The notes: generated from the letters alone by a model not told the origin. 48,254 bases of DNA from Sphingosinicella sp. YJ22 (GCF_011320075.1 NZ_JAANPA010000020.1:1-48254); one strand, 5' to 3'. Positions 11,456 through 20,725 are shown, numbered from the stretch's first letter. Made by a program: numbers and translations.

Positions 11456-13711
11456 TTAGCGCCCAATATTCCTGAGCGCCACCCGGATCAGGAAAGTGTT
11501 GCCGCGGCGCACGTCGCCGGTCGTCTCATAGTCCCGCCGCCAGGTCAGCCCGATCTCGATGCAATCGTCGTCATAGGATATGCCGATGCGGTGACGGACC
11601 GGGTCGAAGCCGTCGGCCTGGGACAGGGGATCCTCGTCGCGGTCGGTGAGATCGACCACGGCCGAGCCGAACACCGACCAGTAGCGCGCGAAGGCGAGGC
11701 GGCCGCCGACGCGGACCTCCTCGCGGTCCTGCAAATCCTCGAACGAGGCGTCGATGTCGCGGTCGAGGCGCAAGTAGCCGGCGCTGATATAGGTCTCGTT
11801 GCTGCCGACAACCGCGTCGATCTCGTTGCGGCGAAGCGTCAGGTTGTCCTTGTCGACCCGGAAGCGGTGGGTGAACTGGATGTTGCGACCGACCTGGACG
11901 CTGGTCCTGCCGACGATGTCCGAGAAGCGGTCGGTGAGGCCGGTGCCGTCGGGGAACAGCGCGGCGCGGCTGCCGAGGCGGTAGCTCTGGCCGATGTTCG
12001 AGCGGATCTGGGCGCCGGGCAGGTCGATCACCCAGTCGGCGCCGTAGGTGATTCGGACGCCGTCTTCCCAGCGGTCGTAGCCGGGGAAGCGGTTGAGGGC
12101 GAAGAGGTTGGAATCCTCGAGATCGACGGCGCGCGCATCCTCGTTGGGGATGTCGAGATTCTCGGTGTCGGGCGAGGCGACGAGCTGCACGCGCGGGGTG
12201 AATCGGTGCGTCCCGTTCATGAACTGGCCGATGAACGGCCATTTGAGGTCGGCCGCGGCGGCGGCGATGAAGCGCCCGTGAAAGCCTTCCGACCCGCGAT
12301 AGAGCGGGTTGGTGGTGAGCAGCGTGTCGTTGGCGTGGTAGATGTCGCCGCGCAGAAAGCCCGTCAGCGTCAGCTCCTGGCCGAACGGGGTCAGGCTGCG
12401 ATGCTCGTAGCGGGCGCTGGCGAAGGCGCGCTGGGTGTCCTGGCCCTCGGTGCGCAGGATGTTGAGGCTGTTGGCCTGAAGCTCGAGGCGGCCGCCGACG
12501 ACCGGGTCGACCATCCGCCAGCGCGCGTCGATGGCGGGGAGGGCGAAGGGCTGCTGGCCGCCGATGTCGGTGGCGCGCAGGCCCTGGAACGCCCAGCCGG
12601 CGATGTTGATGTAGGAATCGGTGTCGATGCGCTCGGCCTGAACGACCGACCTGAGGCGGGTGTCGAGCGAGATGTCGTAGCGCCGAAGGAAGGTGCGGTC
12701 GCTGACCCAGCGGGCCGAGCCGGTGACGCTCCAGTGGGGGTCGAGCTGGAAGCGGCCATTGCCCTCGAGATAGGCGCGCAGGCCGGGATCCTCGGCGCCC
12801 GGCACAGTGAGGCTGCCGCGGTCGCCGTAGGTGAGATAGCCGCGGACCTGGTAGGCGCCTTGGTCGACCAGGTGGCGGAACTCCGCCTCGGCCATCGGAT
12901 AGGCGTTGGTGAAGACGTGCGGCGTGAAGGTCGCGTCCTGGTTGGGCGCGATCCGCATATAATAAGGCAGCGCGAGCTCGAGCCCGTTGGTGCCGTTGAG
13001 GCGGATGTCGGGAATGAGCAGGCCGCTGCCGCCGCCGGTCTGGCGGTCGGGATGCGACAGTCCGGGAAGGCCGATGATCGGGATCCCGAACAGGTTGAGG
13101 GTCGCGCCCTGATAGGTGATGCGCTGGCGGTTGGGGTCGTGGATGACCCGGACAGCGGTGATCTGCCAGGTCGGATCGCGCGGGCAGCCATTGTCGTCGA
13201 CGACCGGGCAGGCGGTGTAGGCGGCGCGCTCCAGAGTCGTGACCTCGTTGACCCGGACCGCGCGCTCGGCGGCGAGGCGGCCGCCATTTTCGAGCACGAG
13301 CAGCAGATTCTCGATGACTCCGTTGCGCAGCTCGTCGTCGAGCACGACGCTGTCGCCATAGGCATTGTCGCCTTCCGGGCTGGTCACCCTGACATTGCCC
13401 TCGGCGCGGACCTCGCCGCTGGTGCGCTCCCACACCACGCGGTCGGCGCGAAGGCGGTAGCCCTCGCGAGTCATGAACACCTCGCCGCTCGCGGTCACGA
13501 CCTCGGTGTTGCGGTCATATTCGAGGCGGTCGGAGCTGAACCGGACCGGCGCCTCGGCGTCGGGATCGAACACCGGGTCGATGTCGGGCGGCTGGCCGAT
13601 CGACTGGTCGGGAAGCGGCGGATCGCCGGGCTGCGCTTCGGCCTGCGCGGCCGCCGGGGCCACGAGCAGCAACGGCAGCGCCGTCCAGCAGATCGACTTG
13701 AAACGCGTCAC
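11456..13711 (-). CDS. lptD: LPS-assembly outer-membrane protein LptD
   Basis: A 751-residue protein starting at GTG 13711 (GGAAGAG upstream); the first residues form a signal peptide ending at PAAAQA. A LptA/OstA-like jellyroll follows (about 45-160, FSSDRLEYDRNTEVVTASGEV), then a long beta-strand-rich LptD barrel ending in the aromatic-poor but strand-like FLIRVALRNIG. Two Cys near residues 167-174 and one near 715 are placed as expected for the inter-domain disulfide of LptD. It inserts lipopolysaccharide (or sphingomonad glycosphingolipid/LPS-like glycolipid) in the outer leaflet with LptE. First gene of the operon, divergent from pepA across 143 bases. Confidence 0.94.
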   Translation of the reverse strand: MTRFKSICWTALPLLLVAPAAAQAEAQPGDPPLPDQSIGQPPDIDPVFDPDAEAPVRFSSDRLEYDRNTEVVTASGEVFMTREGYRLRADRVVWERTSGEVRAEGNVRVTSPEGDNAYGDSVVLDDELRNGVIENLLLVLENGGRLAAERAVRVNEVTTLERAAYTACPVVDDNGCPRDPTWQITAVRVIHDPNRQRITYQGATLNLFGIPIIGLPGLSHPDRQTGGGSGLLIPDIRLNGTNGLELALPYYMRIAPNQDATFTPHVFTNAYPMAEAEFRHLVDQGAYQVRGYLTYGDRGSLTVPGAEDPGLRAYLEGNGRFQLDPHWSVTGSARWVSDRTFLRRYDISLDTRLRSVVQAERIDTDSYINIAGWAFQGLRATDIGGQQPFALPAIDARWRMVDPVVGGRLELQANSLNILRTEGQDTQRAFASARYEHRSLTPFGQELTLTGFLRGDIYHANDTLLTTNPLYRGSEGFHGRFIAAAAADLKWPFIGQFMNGTHRFTPRVQLVASPDTENLDIPNEDARAVDLEDSNLFALNRFPGYDRWEDGVRITYGADWVIDLPGAQIRSNIGQSYRLGSRAALFPDGTGLTDRFSDIVGRTSVQVGRNIQFTHRFRVDKDNLTLRRNEIDAVVGSNETYISAGYLRLDRDIDASFEDLQDREEVRVGGRLAFARYWSVFGSAVVDLTDRDEDPLSQADGFDPVRHRIGISYDDDCIEIGLTWRRDYETTGDVRRGNTFLIRVALRNIGR

Positions 13712-13854
13712 CTTGGCTTGCTGCTCTTCCCGCCTTCGAGCGGAGCCTATTGCACCTGCCGTCGTTGGCTGCAATGGCGTGGCCCTCGTTCTGTCCTGCG
13801 CCGACGCCCGCTCCTCGTCCGCCGCAACCCGTAAGTTCGAAAGGTCCCTCGCCC

Positions 13855-15339
13855 GTGCTCAAGGTCAGCTTCGCCGCAACCCGTCCCGAAGGCGCCTATG
13901 CGCTCGCCATCCCGGCGTGGAGCGAGGACATGATCTCGGAGCGGCTCGCCGGCTTCTCCGAGCCCGCGCGCAGCCTCGCCGCACGCGCCGCCGACGCCCA
14001 GCGCTTCGAGCGCGAGCTGGCGGCGATCGCCGAGACCTTCATCGACGATGACGGTACCGCGCGCCGCGTGCTGCTCGTCGGCCTCGGCGGCAAGAGCGAC
14101 GACCAGGCGATCTACGAGCGCGCCGGCGGGGCGCTGACCGCGCGGCTTCTGACCTCGGGGGAGACCAGGCTGGTCGTCGACGTCAGCGGCCTCGACCTCG
14201 ACGCGCGCGCCGCCGCCGGGCTCGCTTTCGGCGCCGCCGCGCGCAGCTGGCGCTACGACACCTATCGCACCAAGCTCGGCCGCAAGCAGAAGCCGACTCT
14301 GGCCGAGCTGGTGGTGGTCGGCGCCGGCGCGGGTATCGAGGATGCCTGGACTCATTGCGCCGCGGTGCTCGACGGCCTCGACTTCACCCGCACGCTGGTC
14401 ACCGAGCCGGCCAATGTCGTCTACCCGGCAACCTTCGTCGAGCGCTGCCGCGACGTGATGGAACCGCTCGGGGTCGAGATCGAGGTGCTCGACGAGGCGG
14501 CGATGGAGAAGCTCGGCATGGGCGCTCTGCTCGGCGTCGGCCAGGGTTCGGAGAAGCGGCCTTATCTGCTCGCGATGCGCTGGAACGGCGGGGCGGACAA
14601 GAATGCCGCGCCGGTCGTCCTCATCGGCAAGGGCATCACCTTCGACACCGGCGGAATCTCGATCAAGCCCGCGCAGGGCATGGAGTCGATGAAGTGGGAC
14701 ATGGGCGGCGCCGGCGCGGTCGCCGGAGCGATGTGCGCGCTGGCCACCCGCAAGGCGAAGGCCAACATCGTCGCGGTCTGCGTGCTCGCGGAGAACATGC
14801 CCGACGGCAAGGCTCAGCGCCCGGGCGACGTCGTCACGTCGATGTCGGGCCAGACCATCGAGGTGATCAACACCGACGCGGAAGGGCGCCTCGTCCTGTG
14901 CGACGCGATGACCTGGGCCCAGCGTCAGTACAAGCCGAAGGTGATGGTCGACCTCGCGACTCTCACCGGAGCGATGATCATCAGCCTCGGCCACGAATAT
15001 GGCGGCATGTTCAGCAACGACGACGGCCTCGCCGGCCAGCTCGCCGACGCCGGCATGGCGACCGGCGACCGGCTGTGGCGGATGCCGCTCGGCGAGGCCT
15101 ATGACAAGATCATGGACAGCCAGATCGCCGACATGAAGAACAGCGCGTCGCGCGAGGGTGGCTCGATCACCGCCGCCTGCTTCCTGCAGCGCTTCGTCGA
15201 GCCGGGCGTGAAGTGGGCGCATCTCGACATCGCCGGCATGGTGTGGGCGGAAAAGCCCGGCCACCTCTACGACAAGGGCGCGACCGGCTATGGCGTCGCC
15301 CTGCTCGACCGCTTCGTCGCGGACAATTTCGAGGCCTGA
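13855..15339 (+). CDS. pepA: Leucyl aminopeptidase, M17 family
   Basis: A 494-residue cytosolic aminopeptidase. The M17 signatures are present: GKGITFDTGGISIK (about 257, metal-binding Lys and Asp) and NTDAEGRLVL (about 338, the family signature with metal-binding Asp/Glu and catalytic Arg). The GTG at 13855 (VLKVSFAATRP) fits the usual N-terminus of the family in related bacteria; the longer reading from 13750 would add a proline-rich non-conserved extension. The ribosome site is weak. A 7-bp hairpin (15349-15370) follows the stop. Confidence 0.94.
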   Translation: MLKVSFAATRPEGAYALAIPAWSEDMISERLAGFSEPARSLAARAADAQRFERELAAIAETFIDDDGTARRVLLVGLGGKSDDQAIYERAGGALTARLLTSGETRLVVDVSGLDLDARAAAGLAFGAAARSWRYDTYRTKLGRKQKPTLAELVVVGAGAGIEDAWTHCAAVLDGLDFTRTLVTEPANVVYPATFVERCRDVMEPLGVEIEVLDEAAMEKLGMGALLGVGQGSEKRPYLLAMRWNGGADKNAAPVVLIGKGITFDTGGISIKPAQGMESMKWDMGGAGAVAGAMCALATRKAKANIVAVCVLAENMPDGKAQRPGDVVTSMSGQTIEVINTDAEGRLVLCDAMTWAQRQYKPKVMVDLATLTGAMIISLGHEYGGMFSNDDGLAGQLADAGMATGDRLWRMPLGEAYDKIMDSQIADMKNSASREGGSITAACFLQRFVEPGVKWAHLDIAGMVWAEKPGHLYDKGATGYGVALLDRFVADNFEA

Positions 15340-15348
15340 CGACGGATT

Positions 15349-15370
15349 GACCTGCTGAGTCGGGCAGGTC
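15349..15370 (+). terminator. Hairpin after pepA, without a T-run
   Basis: GACCTGC (15349-15355) pairs perfectly with GCAGGTC (15364-15370) around an 8-base loop, 10 bases after the pepA stop. There is no long T-run, so it may be a weak terminator or an RNA 3'-end stabiliser rather than a classical intrinsic terminator. Confidence 0.5.
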
Positions 15371-15399
15371 ACTCTTCCCCGATCGAAGGGGAGGGGTTC

Positions 15400-16167
15400 A
15401 TGAACATACGGAACACTGGCCTCGGGCTGGGGGCGATGCTGCTCGGCCTGGCGATGGCCTGGCCGGCGCAGGCGCAGGACATCAACGAAGGCGAGATCGT
15501 CGTCACCGCCAGCCGCGCTCAGCAGAGCTATATCGACCCGCGCACCAACCGGGTGATCGAGGTCGACGACGACGATGCCGGAGCGCTTCCCGCGATCGGT
15601 CTTCGCCGCCGCGCCGACAATGCGCTGATCCCGGTCATCATCGCCGGCGACACCCGCGACCAGACCCAGCGCCGCGAAGAGATATTGACGATGGTGAGGA
15701 GTGCTCTCGAGCTCGCCCGCCGCTCCAACATCGAGCTTGCGATCGGCGACTTCTTCGTCGTGCCGCTGACTCCGGACAATTACCGCACGCTCGCTTTCTA
15801 CGGCGACGGGCGGCCGGACAGCGAACGCGTCGCCTTCTTCATCAAGACTCGCCTGGGCACCAGCGCCGACGAGGCCAACCAGGCCATCACCCGGCTCGAG
15901 CAGTTCATCCGCTCCGTGCCCGCCGCCGGCAGGGCGGAGATCCGCGCCAACGGCCCGCTCACCCTGTCGATCGTCGCGCCCGACCAGTATCGCAGCCAGA
16001 TCCTCGATCTGATCGCCACCGACGCTCGCTCGATCGCCGAGCGCTTCGGCCCCGACCAGCGAGTCGAGGCGCAAGGGCTCGACCGCCCGGTGCAGTGGCG
16101 CCGCGCCGGAGTCACCGAGGTGTTCCTCTACATCCCACACCGCCTCGTCTTCCGCCCGGCGGGGTGA
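15400..16167 (+). CDS. Exported protein of unknown function with TonB-box-like N-terminus
   Basis: A 255-residue protein with a clear signal peptide (cleavage at AQA/QDI) and a strong GGGGAGG ribosome site. The mature N-terminus, about residues 31-38, reads EIVVTASR, the same type of sequence as the TonB box/plug start of TonB-dependent receptors, yet the rest is too short for a receptor barrel and looks like a mixed alpha/beta globular domain (residues about 60-250; RREEILTMVRSALELARR, LGTSADEANQAITRLEQFI). Automatic labels of TonB-dependent receptor would be misleading. I do not recognise the family. It lies between pepA and a YcxB-like membrane protein on the same strand. Confidence 0.85.
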   Translation: MNIRNTGLGLGAMLLGLAMAWPAQAQDINEGEIVVTASRAQQSYIDPRTNRVIEVDDDDAGALPAIGLRRRADNALIPVIIAGDTRDQTQRREEILTMVRSALELARRSNIELAIGDFFVVPLTPDNYRTLAFYGDGRPDSERVAFFIKTRLGTSADEANQAITRLEQFIRSVPAAGRAEIRANGPLTLSIVAPDQYRSQILDLIATDARSIAERFGPDQRVEAQGLDRPVQWRRAGVTEVFLYIPHRLVFRPAG

Positions 16168-16264
16168 CGCCTGGTCGGAACGCGCCGGAAAGCATGCGTT
16201 AGGCAGATCGGTCTACCGAGACTCGCCCGGACAAGCGGTGCCGGGTGTTGTCGAGAGTGGAGCC

Positions 16265-16771
16265 ATGGGCAGGGTAAGGTTCGTTCCGTCCGAGGCGGAT
16301 CTGCTGGAGGCGAACAAGATCTGGCTCGGCATGGAACTGAGGAAGCCGAGCAACCTGATCTTCTTCCTGTCCGTGACGGTGCTGGCCGCGCTCTTCGCTT
16401 GCTATATCGCGGCGGACGGCCAGCTTCGCTGGAGCGCTCAGGCCGGCGCCATCGGCGCCGCGCTGGGGCTCGTCGCGCTCGGTCTCATTCTCGTCGTCAT
16501 TCGGCTCCGGCTCCCAGCGATGTCCCGCCGCAGCTTCGCGCAGCAGAAATGGCTCGGCGACGAGGTCGAGATGACGTGGTCGGACGACGGGATCCTGTTC
16601 GAAACATGCAACTCCCACGCGCGCCACGACTGGGACGGCTTCGGCAAATGGAGCGAAAACGGCGCCGTCTTCGTGCTGTTCTTCACGGACTCGCTGTTCA
16701 GCATGATTCCAAAGCGCGTGCTTGCCGCGCACGAAGCCGACGACCTGAGGACACGCCTCGCGCAGGGCTGA
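16265..16771 (+). CDS. YcxB-like membrane protein
   Basis: A 168-residue protein with two transmembrane helices (about residues 29-50 and 58-80), then a soluble domain ending in FSMIPKRVLAAHEADDLRTRL, the pattern of the YcxB-like C-terminal domain (a PH-like fold of unknown role, common in bacteria). The ATG at 16265 has GGAG at good distance and is preferred to the upstream GTG at 16238. It sits 58 bases before holC, but a functional link is not evident. Confidence 0.75.
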   Translation: MGRVRFVPSEADLLEANKIWLGMELRKPSNLIFFLSVTVLAALFACYIAADGQLRWSAQAGAIGAALGLVALGLILVVIRLRLPAMSRRSFAQQKWLGDEVEMTWSDDGILFETCNSHARHDWDGFGKWSENGAVFVLFFTDSLFSMIPKRVLAAHEADDLRTRLAQG

Positions 16772-16829
16772 GCATGCTCGAGCGGACCGGGCTTCGACAA
16801 GCATCGCTTCCTCGGGCTAAGGGGCGCGC

Positions 16830-17267
16830 GTGCGCATCGATTTCTACCATCTGACGGCCAGGCCGCTCGAGCAGGTGCTTCCGAGCATCTGCGAGAAGCT
16901 GCTCGCGGGCGGCGAGCGGCTGCTCGTTGTCGCCGGCGAACGGCAGGCCGAGTCGCTCGACCGCCTGTTGTGGGCCCATGCCCCGGACAGCTTCCTTCCG
17001 CACGGCCGTGCGGGCGCTCCGCGCGAGGCGGACCAACCGATCCTGATCGGGTCGGAGCCCGTTGCGGCCAACGGCGCGCGCAACATCGCGCTGGCCGACG
17101 GCGAATGGCGCGACGCGGCGCTCGCCTTCGAACGAGTCTTCTATTTCTTCGACGGCGCGACCATCGACGGGGCCCGCACCGCCTGGAAAGCGCTCAAGGA
17201 CCGCGAGGGCGCCGAACGCCATTATTGGAAGCAGGACGAGAACGGCCGCTGGTTCGAAGGACCCTGA
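16830..17267 (+). CDS. holC: DNA polymerase III chi subunit
   Basis: A 145-residue HolC protein. The N-terminus RIDFYHLTARPLEQVLPSIC and the segments GERLLVVAGE, LDRLLWAHAPDSFLPHG and the C-terminal RVFYFFDGATIDGARTAWKALK are typical of chi. In the family it bridges the clamp loader to single-strand binding protein at the replication fork. The GTG at 16830 is preceded by AAGGGG. Transcribed toward ndk, from which it is separated by a structured 198-base gap. Confidence 0.9.
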   Translation: MRIDFYHLTARPLEQVLPSICEKLLAGGERLLVVAGERQAESLDRLLWAHAPDSFLPHGRAGAPREADQPILIGSEPVAANGARNIALADGEWRDAALAFERVFYFFDGATIDGARTAWKALKDREGAERHYWKQDENGRWFEGP

Positions 17268-17298
17268 CCTTGTCGCGGCGTGCCGGCCCCGCAAGAGC

Positions 17299-17419
17299 CT
17301 GATCGTCTGAGGTCGAAGCGCCTGCTGCGCTTCGGCCGATGGCGTGAATCAGACTCTCGCAAATAGCTGAGACCAAGATTCACGTTCCAGGCGGTTTCGC
17401 CTGGAACGATCTTGGTCTA
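17299..17419 (+). repeat. Structured element before ndk: two nested/long hairpins
   Basis: Hairpin 1: GTCTGA (17305-17310) pairs with TCAGAC (17349-17354) and encloses CGAAGCGC (17314-17321) / GCGCTTCG (17327-17334). Hairpin 2: a 20-bp stem, 17370-17379 plus 17383-17392 pairing with 17399-17418, perfect except for a 3-base TCA bulge (17380-17382), loop GGTTTC. GTGAATC (17344-17350) can also pair with GATTCAC (17377-17383), which would open hairpin 2 partly. No T-run follows, so it is not an ordinary terminator. It may be a dispersed genomic repeat or the 5' leader of ndk. Confidence 0.75.
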
Positions 17420-17465
17420 GGGGAGCCGCCAAATTCCACCCCACAACCAGCTTCAAGGAACGGCC

Positions 17466-17888
17466 ATGGCGACCGAACGCACTTTTTCCATCATCAAGCC
17501 CGACGCGACCCGTCGCAACCTCACCGGCGCGGTCACCAAGATGCTCGAGGACGCCGGCCTGCGCGTCGTCGCCTCCAAGCGCATTCATATGACCAAGGAG
17601 CAGGCCGAGGGCTTCTACGGCGTTCACCGCGAGCGTCCCTTCTTCAACGACCTCGTCACCTTCATGACCTCCGGTCCGGTGGTCGTCCAGGTGCTGGAGG
17701 GCGAGGATGCCGTCGCCAAGAACCGCGAAGTGATGGGCGCCACCAACCCGGCCAATGCCGAAGAGGGCACCATCCGCAAGGTCCATGCGGAATCGATCGA
17801 GGCCAATTCGGTCCACGGCTCCGACAGCGCCGAGAACGCCAAGATCGAGATCGACTTCTTCTTCAAGCCGGAAGAGATTGTCGGCTAA
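17466..17888 (+). CDS. ndk: Nucleoside-diphosphate kinase
   Basis: A full-length 140-residue [16 protein letters not shown] at the N-terminus (catalytic Lys) and NSVHGSDS with the phosphohistidine His117 are intact. It transfers the gamma-phosphate from ATP to NDPs in the cytosol. The ATG at 17466 is preceded by AAGGAA. A bidirectional terminator follows the stop. Confidence 0.97.
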   Translation: MATERTFSIIKPDATRRNLTGAVTKMLEDAGLRVVASKRIHMTKEQAEGFYGVHRERPFFNDLVTFMTSGPVVVQVLEGEDAVAKNREVMGATNPANAEEGTIRKVHAESIEANSVHGSDSAENAKIEIDFFFKPEEIVG

Positions 17889-17913
17889 ACGACGACTTCA
17901 TCGACTGAACAGC

Positions 17914-17944
17914 AAAAGGGCTCCGGGTGACCGGAGCCCTTTTT
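17914..17944. terminator. Bidirectional rho-independent terminator between ndk and the SleB-type hydrolase
   Basis: GGGCTCCGG (17918-17926), loop GTGA, CCGGAGCCC (17931-17939), followed by TTTTT on the plus strand and preceded by AAAA (17914-17917), which gives a U-run on the minus strand. It serves ndk and the convergent gene ending at 17969. Confidence 0.92.
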
Positions 17945-17968
17945 CGTTCTGCCCCTGCTCAGGGTCGA

Positions 17969-18583
17969 TTAGCGGTAGAAGACGTGGTTGCCGATCGTGG
18001 CGACGCGGGTGCGGCTGCGCACGAAGGCCGGGCGCACGCGGGTCGCGTGGAAGTAGAGCGCCTCGCCGACCACCGCCTCGTGACCGTCGAGAACGTCGCG
18101 GGCCAGCGCCATGGCGCGGTTCCAGCGCGCGTTGCGCGGCGGGTTGAACGAGCGGATCGCGGAGAACTGGCCGCGCTGGTAGATCACGCCGCAGATGCTG
18201 TCGGGGAAGCGCGGCGATTCGACGCGGTTCATCACCACCTGGGCGACGGCGACCTGGCCGGTGCGCGATTCGGCGCCGGCCTCGTACAGGATGACCTTGG
18301 TCATGCACTCGAGCTCGCGGGCGCTGACGGAAACGGCTTCACTCTCCTCGGCCGCGGGCGCCTCGGGCGCGACGACGGCGGGAGTCTCGACGATCGCCGG
18401 CTGCACCGGGGCCGCGGCGGACGCCTGCGGAGCGGGAACGGACGTCTGGGGAAGGGCGGGGGCCTCGATCACCGCCGCCTGGGGCGCGGGAGAGGCGAGA
18501 AGATTCGAAGCTGGCACGAAGAGCGTGCCGGTCAGCGCGGCAGCGCCGACGGTCGCGGAGAGAAACTTGCCGCGAGAAAACAT
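17969..18583 (-). CDS. Exported cell wall hydrolase, SleB family
   Basis: A 204-residue protein. N-terminal signal sequence (to about residue 30), an Ala/Pro-rich linker (about 30-85), and a C-terminal SleB/CwlJ-type hydrolase domain (about 88-204) with CMTKVILYEAGAES, AVAQVVMNRV, SICGVIYQRGQFSA and GEALYFHAT. These enzymes cleave peptidoglycan glycan strands; the catalytic Glu is expected in the YEAGAES stretch. TGGAG six bases upstream supports the ATG at 18583 over a TTG at 18595. It is preceded by a 329-base gap with repeated AAGGTT elements. Confidence 0.88.
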   Translation of the reverse strand: MFSRGKFLSATVGAAALTGTLFVPASNLLASPAPQAAVIEAPALPQTSVPAPQASAAAPVQPAIVETPAVVAPEAPAAEESEAVSVSARELECMTKVILYEAGAESRTGQVAVAQVVMNRVESPRFPDSICGVIYQRGQFSAIRSFNPPRNARWNRAMALARDVLDGHEAVVGEALYFHATRVRPAFVRSRTRVATIGNHVFYR

Positions 18584-18731
18584 CAACAACTCCAATTACA
18601 TGCGCACGAAAGGGCACGTCCGCCGCCAAACCAAATTCGGCGGAGTGCCGCGATCCACGTCTTATCGTAGGGTGAAAGAAAGCCCGCCCAGCGATCGGGA
18701 GGAGCCTTAGGCGGTCGGTCGCAGCCGAAAC

Positions 18732-18810
18732 AACCTTTGCACGGCGAGTCGTGAGGGGTTTGGGACGGGCTGCGGGAACCTTTCGGCCGTTTTACAGCCG
18801 AAGTAACCTT
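18732..18810 (-). promoter_or_regulatory. Three AAGGTT elements upstream of the SleB-type hydrolase
   Basis: On the minus strand AAGGTT occurs at 18810-18805, 18782-18777 and 18737-18732. The outer two are part of a longer repeat, AAGGTT-NN-TTCGGCTG, and the first is followed by a TTCGGC/GCCGAA inverted pair. The whole 18584-18912 gap holds no gene that I can support. The elements look like operator or regulator sites for the hydrolase; the factor is unknown. Confidence 0.4.
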
Positions 18811-18912
18811 CTATTCCGCTGGAATCGCGCGGGTTTTCCCCACGAATGAGGCTCGATTCCGCGGATTCGAAAATGAACGCCAGATTAAAGCCGGAGCGCG
18901 AATCGCCGCGAC

Positions 18913-19554
18913 TCACTCGCCGGGAAGCGCTTGCGAGCTGCCGATCGGAAGTGGGGCGACGTCGACCAGGCCCTCGCGCAGCGCCATTGCATAGGCTTCG
19001 AGCGCGGCAGGGTAGAGGCGATGCTCCTCGGCCAGCACCCGCTGCTCGAGCGTCTCCGGCGTGTCGCGGGCCTGGATCCGGACCTCCGCCCGGGCGACCG
19101 CCGGCCCGTCGTCGAGTTCGGGCGTCACGACATGGACGGTGCAGCCGCTGACGAGGTCGCCGGCGAGAAGCGCGCGGCGGTGGGTGTCGGTGCCCTTGTG
19201 GAGCGGCAGCAGCGACGGGTGGATGTTGAGAATCCGCCCGCGCCAGCGCTCGACGAACTCGCTCGACAGCAGCCGCATATAGCCGGCGAGGGCGACGAGC
19301 TCGACGCGGTTCGCGATCAGCGCCTGTTCGATGAGCCGGTCGAACTCGGCGCGCTCCAGCCCCTTGTGGCTGTGCGACCAGGTCTTGAGGCCGAGCCGGC
19401 GGGCGACCACCAGGCCGCGCGCCTCCGGCACGTTCGAGCCGACCAGAGCGATGGTGTAGGCCCGCGCCGGGTCGCGCCGGCGATGCTCGGCCAGTGCCTG
19501 CATGTTGGTCCCGCGGCCGGAGATCAGAACCCCGACCCTGACCGGGTCATGCAT
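18913..19554 (-). CDS. purN: Phosphoribosylglycinamide formyltransferase
   Basis: A 213-residue GAR transformylase. [14 protein letters not shown] binds the phosphate, [10 protein letters not shown] lies in the folate pocket, and [20 protein letters not shown] carries the catalytic Asn-His; VTPELDDGP holds the catalytic Asp. Third step of purine synthesis using 10-formyl-THF. The start overlaps the end of purM by 8 bases (ATGCATGA), so both are translationally coupled. Confidence 0.96.
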   Translation of the reverse strand: MHDPVRVGVLISGRGTNMQALAEHRRRDPARAYTIALVGSNVPEARGLVVARRLGLKTWSHSHKGLERAEFDRLIEQALIANRVELVALAGYMRLLSSEFVERWRGRILNIHPSLLPLHKGTDTHRRALLAGDLVSGCTVHVVTPELDDGPAVARAEVRIQARDTPETLEQRVLAEEHRLYPAALEAYAMALREGLVDVAPLPIGSSQALPGE

Positions 19555-20653
19555 TGTGCGTGGCCGTCCAATCGCGCCCGGTCGACCAGGTCCCGGCCCT
19601 TCCGGTCACGGTGCAGCCGCGCGCGCCGTCCTCGATCCGCCCGATGACGTGGACGGTCTCGCCGGCCTCGCTTAGCGCCTCGGCGACCGCGGCCTGCTGG
19701 GCCGCCTCGACGATCAGCGCCATGCCGATGCCGCAGTTGAAGGTGCGCGCCATCTCCTCGGGCTCGATATGTCCCTGCGCCTGGAGGAAGGCCATCAGCC
19801 GCGGCTGTTGCCACGAATCGGCGTCGATCCGGGCGTGGAGGCCCTTGGGCAGCACGCGCGGGATGTTCTCGAGGAGGCCGCCGCCGGTGATGTGGGCGAG
19901 CGCCTTGATCCGGCCCGTGCGGATCAGCGGCAGAAGCGAACGCACATAGATTCGCGTCGGCTCCATCAGCGCGTCGATGAGGAGGCGGTCCTGGTCGAAC
20001 ATCGCCGGACGGTCGAGCTTCCAGCCCTTGTCCGCGGCGAGGCGCCGGACCAGCGAGAAGCCGTTGGAATGGACGCCCGAGGAGGCGAGGCCGAGGATCA
20101 TGTCGCCCGCCGCAACGTCGTCCCCGGTCAGCGCCTCGCCGCGCTCGACCGCGCCGACGCAGAAGCCGGCGAGGTCATAGTCGCCGGGCGCGTACATGCC
20201 CGGCATCTCGGCGGTCTCGCCGCCGATCAGTGCGCAGCCGGCGATCTTGCAGCCCTCGGCGATCGACGCGATCACCCGTTCGGCGATGCCGCTCTCCAGC
20301 TTTCCGGTGGCGAAATAGTCGAGGAAGAACAGCGGCTCGGCGCCCTGGACCAGAAGGTCGTTGGCGCACATCGCGACGAGGTCGATGCCGACGCCGTCAT
20401 GGCGATTGCTGTCGATCGCCAGCTTCAATTTGGTGCCGACGCCGTCATTGGCGGCGACGAGCAGGGGATCCTTGAAACCCGCTTGCTTCAGATCGAAGAA
20501 GCCGCCGAAGCCGCCCAGCGACGCGTCGGCGCCGGGGCGCGCGGTCGCCTTGGCGAGCGGGGCGATGGCGCGGACGAGGGCGTTGCCGGCGGCAATGTCC
20601 ACGCCGGCATCGGCATAGGTGTAGGGGCTGTCGCGGCGTGTATCGTCGGCCAT
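19547..20653 (-). CDS. purM: Phosphoribosylformylglycinamidine cyclo-ligase (AIR synthetase)
   Basis: A 368-residue Pur[74 protein letters not shown] and [17 protein letters not shown] are all classic. ATG at 20653 fits the usual N-terminus; the frame stays open for another 3.6 kb upstream only because it lies opposite other GC-rich genes. It catalyses ATP-dependent ring closure to AIR. First gene of a purM-purN operon, divergent from the exported protein at 20726. Confidence 0.97.
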   Translation of the reverse strand: MADDTRRDSPYTYADAGVDIAAGNALVRAIAPLAKATARPGADASLGGFGGFFDLKQAGFKDPLLVAANDGVGTKLKLAIDSNRHDGVGIDLVAMCANDLLVQGAEPLFFLDYFATGKLESGIAERVIASIAEGCKIAGCALIGGETAEMPGMYAPGDYDLAGFCVGAVERGEALTGDDVAAGDMILGLASSGVHSNGFSLVRRLAADKGWKLDRPAMFDQDRLLIDALMEPTRIYVRSLLPLIRTGRIKALAHITGGGLLENIPRVLPKGLHARIDADSWQQPRLMAFLQAQGHIEPEEMARTFNCGIGMALIVEAAQQAAVAEALSEAGETVHVIGRIEDGARGCTVTGRAGTWSTGRDWTATHNA

Positions 20654-20725
20654 GGCGCTCGCTAGCCATAAGCGCCGCGGATTTCCACGCTTGGTTTTCG
20701 CTCCTTCAGCCGTCAAAAGACCCGC

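Noticed and set aside
11369-13834. 821-codon plus-strand frame
   Set aside because: Antisense shadow of lptD.
15400-16167. TonB-dependent receptor assignment
   Set aside because: Only the short EIVVTASR stretch agrees; no plug or barrel follows.
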